32,966 bases of DNA from Sphingomicrobium sp. GTDB lineage: Bacteria; Pseudomonadota; Alphaproteobacteria; Sphingomonadales; Sphingomonadaceae. The position numbers were made by a program, and so were the translations under genes. The stretch is from the NCBI GenBank assembly GCA_030447545.1, contig JAUJOV010000013.1, forward strand, positions 29,615 through 62,580, in the 5' to 3' direction. Positions within the stretch are counted from its first letter, which is position 1, and the number at the start of each line of letters is the position of its first letter. A model generated the notes under the pieces. The model made no database searches, had not been told where the DNA came from, and was given only the letters and a program-made list of their open reading frames with translations. Of the stretch, positions 32,237 to 32,966 are shown piece by piece.

Positions 32237-32566
32237 TCAGGCGACTCGGCGGATCCGCCGGCGGGCGACGTTATGGTCCCGCTCGTACTCGACCCGGTCG
32301 AGCTGCTTGCGCAGGTCTTCGAGCTCGGCGTTGGGCGCCGGCAAATCGTTGCCCGAATAGCGCGCCTCGCACTCCGCCTCCTGAGCAGTGAGCTCGCGGA
32401 AATAGCTGATCGAAAGACGGCGGCCGAACACGTCGTCGCCCTTCATTCGAAGCTCTGCGTCGGCATCCTCGGGAAGACTGTCGCGAATGGCAGTCAGCGT
32501 GTTGATCAGCTGATCGAGCGAGGTGTACTCGCTGATCTCGATAAAGTCCTTGACGCGTCTCGCCAT
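32237..32566 (-). CDS. Conserved small hypothetical protein
   Basis: No known domain recognised. ATG at 32566 (MARRVKDFIEISEYTS) is preferred over an upstream ATG because GGAGAGG lies just before it. About 109 residues, predicted cytoplasmic and mostly helical. A middle section (LPEDADAELRMKGDDVFGRR) is followed by LSISYFRELTAQEAECEARY and a Glu/Arg-rich, probably coiled-coil C-terminus (LEDLRKQLDRVEYERDHN). It ends Arg-rich (ARRRIRRVA). Intact. It is upstream of the GST gene on the same strand. Confidence 0.75.
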   Translation of the reverse strand: MARRVKDFIEISEYTSLDQLINTLTAIRDSLPEDADAELRMKGDDVFGRRLSISYFRELTAQEAECEARYSGNDLPAPNAELEDLRKQLDRVEYERDHNVARRRIRRVA

Positions 32567-32694
32567 AACCCTCTCCCCGGACCCCGGGTGCTGAATACTG
32601 CCCACGGGATTCCCGGCGCAATATCTAATCTAGGTTTATCCCCAAGGAAGTTGCGCATCTGTGAATAAGTCAGTTGGCTGAGGTTTAGATTTCC

Positions 32695-32966
32695 ATGGCA
32701 TCGAACCTGCTCACTTTGACTGCCGGTCCGCTGGAGCTCCAGCTTAGCCCTTCAATCGGCGGGGCAATCTCGCGCTTCGAGCACGTCGGCCCGGGCGGCC
32801 GGACGCCGGTATTGCGCGCAAGTCACAGTGGCGTCGAAAACGTGCTTGAGGCGGCGAGCTTCCCGCTCGTTCCGTTCGTCAACCGGATCCGGGGCGGCGC
32901 GTTCACCTTTCGCGGGGGGACAGTGCGCCTCTCGCCCAACATGCCGGGCGACCCGAGCCCGCTCCA
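32695..32966 (+). CDS. Aldose 1-epimerase (galactose mutarotase), 3' partial
   Basis: Interconverts alpha and beta anomers of galactose. ATG at 32695 gives MASNLLTLTAGPLELQLSPS, then IGGAISRFEH, and SFPLVPFVNRIRGGAFTFRG, which carries the family motif P-F-x-N-R-I with the substrate-contacting Asn-Arg. The frame runs open to the window end, so about 90 residues are visible. Its position next to the galactose genes supports a role there. The 5' flank 32606-32694 is AT-richer and holds no clear operator. Confidence 0.85.
   Translation, partial: MASNLLTLTAGPLELQLSPSIGGAISRFEHVGPGGRTPVLRASHSGVENVLEAASFPLVPFVNRIRGGAFTFRGGTVRLSPNMPGDPSPL

Overview
The window reads as chromosomal DNA of a GC-rich alphaproteobacterium, most likely a sphingomonad (inference). 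The grounds are the order nadD-rsfS-rlmH-envC-ctpA, the FtsH, aconitase and dihydroorotase sequence types, and a De Ley-Doudoroff galactose cluster.

Layout. (1) 1-4086: the 3' part of a copper/silver efflux operon, cusB (with a CusF-like metal-binding tail) and cusA, closed by a rho-independent terminator. (2) 4298-5121, minus strand: a HIT-domain protein overlapping a small exported protein. (3) 5376-15480: ftsH, a GDSL/SGNH esterase, two tandem copies of a small exported Cys protein, a convergent DUF3667 membrane protein, then nadD, rsfS, rlmH, envC, ctpA and a small exported protein. Nearly all of these are broken by indels although several are essential genes, so the consensus is probably poor here and the genes intact in the cell. 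(4) 16185-17269, minus strand: a MarR-like regulator, a PIN-like DUF5615 remnant and a glyoxalase (VOC) gene missing its 5' end. (5) 17277-19489: a compositionally distinct, AT-richer three-gene operon. A long perfect-looking inverted repeat precedes an unrecognised ~427-residue protein, an Xre/MbcA/ParS-type antitoxin and a RES-domain toxin. This is the most interesting element of the window. (6) 19626-26445: clean housekeeping genes acnA, a CBU_0592-like membrane protein, an exported M20 peptidase, ygfZ, pyrC and a Crp/Fnr regulator. (7) 26531-31577: a divergent galactose-catabolism cluster: dgoK-dgoA-galactose dehydrogenase on the minus strand, and a family 1 glycoside hydrolase followed by galactonate dehydratase on the plus strand. 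(8) 31597-32966: a glutathione S-transferase, a small conserved hypothetical gene, and the start of an aldose 1-epimerase.

How it works together. The galactose cluster can release galactose (GH1), mutarotate it (epimerase), oxidise it (dehydrogenase), dehydrate galactonate (DgoD), phosphorylate KDGal (DgoK) and cleave KDPGal to pyruvate and glyceraldehyde-3-phosphate (DgoA), feeding central metabolism. A dedicated lactonase is not seen. The RES-Xre operon is predicted to be a toxin-antitoxin or defence locus whose toxin consumes NAD+, with an unusual third component cotranscribed upstream.
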